Source: Megalonaias nervosa (Eukaryota; Mollusca; Bivalvia; Unionida; Unionidae). From it: a stretch of DNA of 64,000 nt. The DNA is taken from the NCBI GenBank assembly GCA_016617855.1, contig JAECUM010096232.1, positions 1 to 64,000 on the forward strand, written 5' to 3'. Shown piece after piece: positions 60,537 to 64,000 of this stretch. The notes below the pieces were generated by a model that searched no databases, was not told the DNA's origin, and saw only the letters and a list, made by a program, of their open reading frames with translations. The translations under genes and the position numbers were made by a program. Position 1 is the first letter of the stretch; each line of letters starts with the position of its first letter.

Positions 60537-63437
60537 GCAATGGGTGCCGTTTACCCGCAGACCTGGGTTCGATTCTCTGTAGAGTACGAATTAAAAATTC
60601 TCTAACCTGTTTGATAGTATTATTTGTATTAAGATATTAATTCTGCCTACTATTATCAAGCATTCTTCTATAGAATCCAGAGATAGCACTTTCCGTTCTG
60701 TCTGGTGTATATTTATATATATATATATATCTTTTTGTTAGGTACTGAATGAGAATTTTGAGAACCAGCAGCTAGAAAATAGTGTACTAGAGAGAACTGA
60801 AGACAGTAGATGGTGTGACATATCGTGTGGTGCTTTTTGATGTCACAGAGAACTTTCTGTTAATTCCCCGTTTACATGGTTTGTATAGCTTCACAGTTGA
60901 TATAGATTCGTAAGGCCTCAGAAATTATATCAGCATAGGAGTAATAATTAAGTTATGTAATTTTTTTATTGCGGTAAAACGACATTGTATTGGTAATATG
61001 TCAGACTTTATGATCAACCCTTAGTTGTAAAAGTAGGCAAAAGCGTTTGTGCATTTGTCAACTGTTGTTCAGACATGCAAAAGACTTCATGTTTGACTTC
61101 CGTATCTACTGCAAAGGCATGAAACACATATTTCATACTCTTTTTACAGGGACTAGATACCCCATCATGCAGTATTGCTGTTCAATGTCAGACTAATAAA
61201 GCAAAGCAACTCGAACTTGAAAGATTTTAATCAAAACAAAGCTAACACAGTCTTTTTTGTAGCACATATTCAAAATCATGTATCACAACAAAAATTATTA
61301 TTATTATTCAATCATTCATTAAACTATGATTTATATGTATGTTAAAAGGAATAGTATTTATAGTCTTGTTTCCAATTCCATTAATTCTCTTTGGTAAATT
61401 GTCAGTATGAATATAGGCAGTGAATGACATTTTTCAGTTTCTTAAATTACTGGGGAAACATTTTTTTTTTCAGACTATGTTGAAGAATTGATGGCAGTGC
61501 TTGAGGAAGTGGTCAGGAAGCAGGAGTCAGTTGATAGACAGTTATTGCCACCTCTATGCAGCCATGTATCTATTATGACTGAAAATAGAATATACAGCAA
61601 ATTTTTAAACTTGAATAAAGTTATGTTATTTCATGTATCCTGGTTTTCTGTTACTTATTTCATGTGTTCAGAGTCAAGGTCTCTAGCATAAAATTAGATT
61701 CTACCAAGTCTACTACAACCAGTGTTAGGAAGCTAAATGAATCAAAAGTGAACATGAAACAGCAATGTTTTTAATGTCATAGTATAGAATCTGTTCAAGA
61801 AATGAAAAAGAATTTTTCATGAGAATTTCCAAGATAATGGACCAATGATTTTAGCAGAATCTATTATCAAAATGAAAGGTTTGGGTGAAAATTCCACACT
61901 CAAGTAAAGTGATAGTACTGATACATTTTGTCAATAAAGGAGAGATTTTATGAAAAGGAATTTTAAGCATAATTTTCACGTGTATAAAGCAATCACTTGT
62001 CCCAAAATTGACCCTGATAGAGGCACCATAACTATAATAAGAATATTTTGCCTACAAATGTTCATGTACTCAGACAGGATTTCCTTGCAATTTCCAGATT
62101 GCTGTCTTAAGTGTTTAGCTTTTAACACTCCTAGCTACTGATGAACCACGCTCACATGAAAATCTGCTCTGAAGATGTCAAAGTTTCCCCCAAATTTGTG
62201 CCCTTCTCTTTTCATTATGAAATTGAAATAACATTAACGAAAAAATAAAAATAATTGCCATAATGATAATAGTAATTACCAGAATGAATAGCCCAAGCGC
62301 TGTTCAGCCTCATTATGCCCTATGTTCTCTTTAGGGTCCTTGTCCACGTTCTCATCTCGTTCGGGCTTAAATTGGTACTGTCTAACCTCAGCGAGCAGAA
62401 TCTTCTCAAGAGTCATTACGTTCGCCATCTTCTAGGAGTTCACCTTCCTCACACGATGAAAATGAGCAGGACAAATTTGCCGTAAATTCGCTTGAATCAT
62501 CACTAGATTCAGCCATCATCACCACATATGCTAAACTTGAGGGACTTCCCGACAGTATGTCACTTCTGGAAATCTTATTATCACCAGAAGTATACAAATA
62601 TTTCCGGAGCGTTTTCCGTAAAACATCAATAAATGCACACATTATCTTCATTTTCTTCTCTGTGAGTTAAAATATGCATATTTAATGTACATTTCTGAGT
62701 TATTTAGCGACAAATGAACATTCTGATATATAGTGTGTATTACACTCTAGTAGACCTTTAAATATACCAGTGTATTAGCAACCAAACATTGGATACACAG
62801 CATGTGTATAGCAGGCTAACTCAGAGAGATTACAAGTATGTACAGGTTTATACACTGTATCACAGAAATAATCATGTGACAAGAAATGCATTCGTTGCAA
62901 TATACATGGACCATTTCTCAAACTTATTTGTTTGTCTTAGTCTTTTTGTTTGTCACTGCCCATTTGATGTTTTTTAAATTTTTTTTCCCCAGGTTTCTTT
63001 CCATAAATATTCGTAGTGCACTGCAGTATATCTGATGTACTCAGATGTTTTAGTTATTTCAAATTTTGTCAAAGGCTTCGATTTCCACTCTTCAGTTTGG
63101 TTTAAAACATGTTAACTGATTCACAATTCTTGTTCATCCATTCATCATCATTCAAATTCCATTGTGTTGGTCCAGTATTATGGAGTAAAAGGCAAATACA
63201 CATAAAAGTACTGGCATGGCTGACAGTCAAACTTCCATCTCTACCTAAGTCAGTTTTCGCGTTTAAATGATTAACTGACCTGGATTACTGTCAAAAAACA
63301 AAGTACATCTCAGCCAGTTATAAACGATGGAGTTAGCTAAACAACAGGCTTGCCAGTATGTGGAAAATTGTGTTTTTGTTAAGTCAAAACAGACAAACTA
63401 TAGTATTTGCACACCCTCTCATTTGTTTGTGTTTTAT
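59811..63437. other. Intergenic DNA, nothing clearly recognised
   Basis: Contains (GT)n near 60,029, (TA)n at 60,490-60,532 and a tRNA-like GGGTTCGATTCTC near 60,565. A minus-strand frame at 62,406-62,651 has an acidic Ser-rich segment but no motif. No gene is supported. Confidence 0.45.
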
Positions 63438-63682
63438 GTTGTTGTTGTAGGGTTTAACGCCATTTTTCAGCACAAGATAGGCTATACATGGCGGCCAGTA
63501 TAAATGGTGGAGGAAGAACCCAGGAAAACCCCAGTAAGAACCACCGGCTCATGAGAAGCTACTGGCATGCTTTCTCACACACCCACATTGGCTGAACCCA
63601 AGACTCGAACCCACGCAGACAGAGGTGAGATGGTAGTGATCCGTAATGGTGAGAGCTTTAGACCACTCAGCCACTCGGGGCC
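63438..63682 (-). repeat. SINE copy with tRNA-like head
   Basis: Minus-strand head at 63,682 and (CAA)n tail at 63,438. Same family as 40,593-40,848 and 53,081-53,330. Confidence 0.8.
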
Positions 63683-64000
63683 CGGTTTGTGGTTTAAAAT
63701 AATGGTCAATTGTAAACATGTTTGCATAGCTTTTTCTAAGATTCAAAGTTGTAAATGTTGTCATAGCTTCTATAAGCTTGTTTACAGTTTGATTAGAATT
63801 TTCCATGAGAATGAGACAATCTAGGTCAGGTGAAAATGTATATAAATAATGATTTGGTAAACAAATATTTCATTTCTGTTTTAAGGTCAGTCTGTAGGAA
63901 TCCTTTACAGTTGTGTAGGGGTTCAAGAGGAATTATTGGTTTAGATATTCGTTGGAACTACTAAGTGCTCTTAACACATTATTTTGGAATTATTGTAAAC
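63683..64000. other. Window end, nothing recognised
   Basis: AT-rich sequence without coding or repeat signal. Confidence 0.5.

Noticed and set aside
60533..60590. tRNA gene near GGGTTCGATTCTC
   Set aside because: Only a B-box-like match is present. No cloverleaf can be drawn; it is probably a SINE fragment or chance.
62406..62651. Acidic Ser-rich 81-residue frame as a gene
   Set aside because: No homology-like motif and no supporting exon structure were seen; it is composition only.

Overview
This window is AT-rich DNA from an invertebrate animal. A bivalve mollusc fits best, because a tRNA-headed SINE with a (TTG)n tail recurs several times, together with KDZ, THAP/YqaJ and pogo transposon relics and long dinucleotide arrays. 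I cannot fix the species.

Positions 1 to about 15,500-15,750 hold most of an endogenised Polinton/adintovirus-like element; its left end lies outside the window. It carries a packaging ATPase (start only), a zinc-ribbon plus phospholipase A2 protein, a retroviral-type integrase, a protein-primed type B DNA polymerase that runs in frame into a superfamily 1 helicase and an HNH-like tail, and a NUMOD4/HNH homing endonuclease. Its virion block, all on the minus strand, holds a Pro/Gln-rich protein, a glycine-rich minor protein, a probable double jelly-roll major capsid protein, a lysine-rich pVI/pX-like protein, an adenovirus-type protease, a fibre-like protein, a membrane protein and a penton-like protein. 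Integrase, PLA2, capsid and protease frames are open. The polymerase-helicase, endonuclease, fibre and penton-like genes carry stops or frameshifts, so as assembled the copy is defective. A 1.8 kb gene-free zone (6,633-8,408) has five 39-nt hairpins with compensating stem changes, a four-copy GGGC(A)5CCCC repeat, other palindromes and a decayed tRNA-like sequence. It looks like a control region or origin.

From about 15,750 to 64,000 the DNA is host-like and dominated by repeats. It contains an intron-bearing, frameshifted KDZ transposase (about 19.3-27.4 kb); two independent solo LTRs of one family, each with a perfect 4-bp target duplication (29,340-30,235 and 45,279-46,221); an ISL2EU-type element made of a SAP-SWIM-YqaJ gene (34.25-36.73 kb) convergent with a THAP-DDE transposase (39.49-37.36 kb), both broken; a second, diverged and truncated piece of the same class of Polinton (39.7-40.35 kb); a pogo-like transposase relic (46.6-47.2 kb); an RNase H piece of a LINE (52.3 kb); MITEs; and SINEs, one nested in another repeat whose empty site is also present in the window.

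The only long open host-type frame is a C2H2 zinc-finger gene at 57.5-58.5 kb; a decayed relative lies at 42.3-42.8 kb. I found no rRNA, functional tRNA or CRISPR array.
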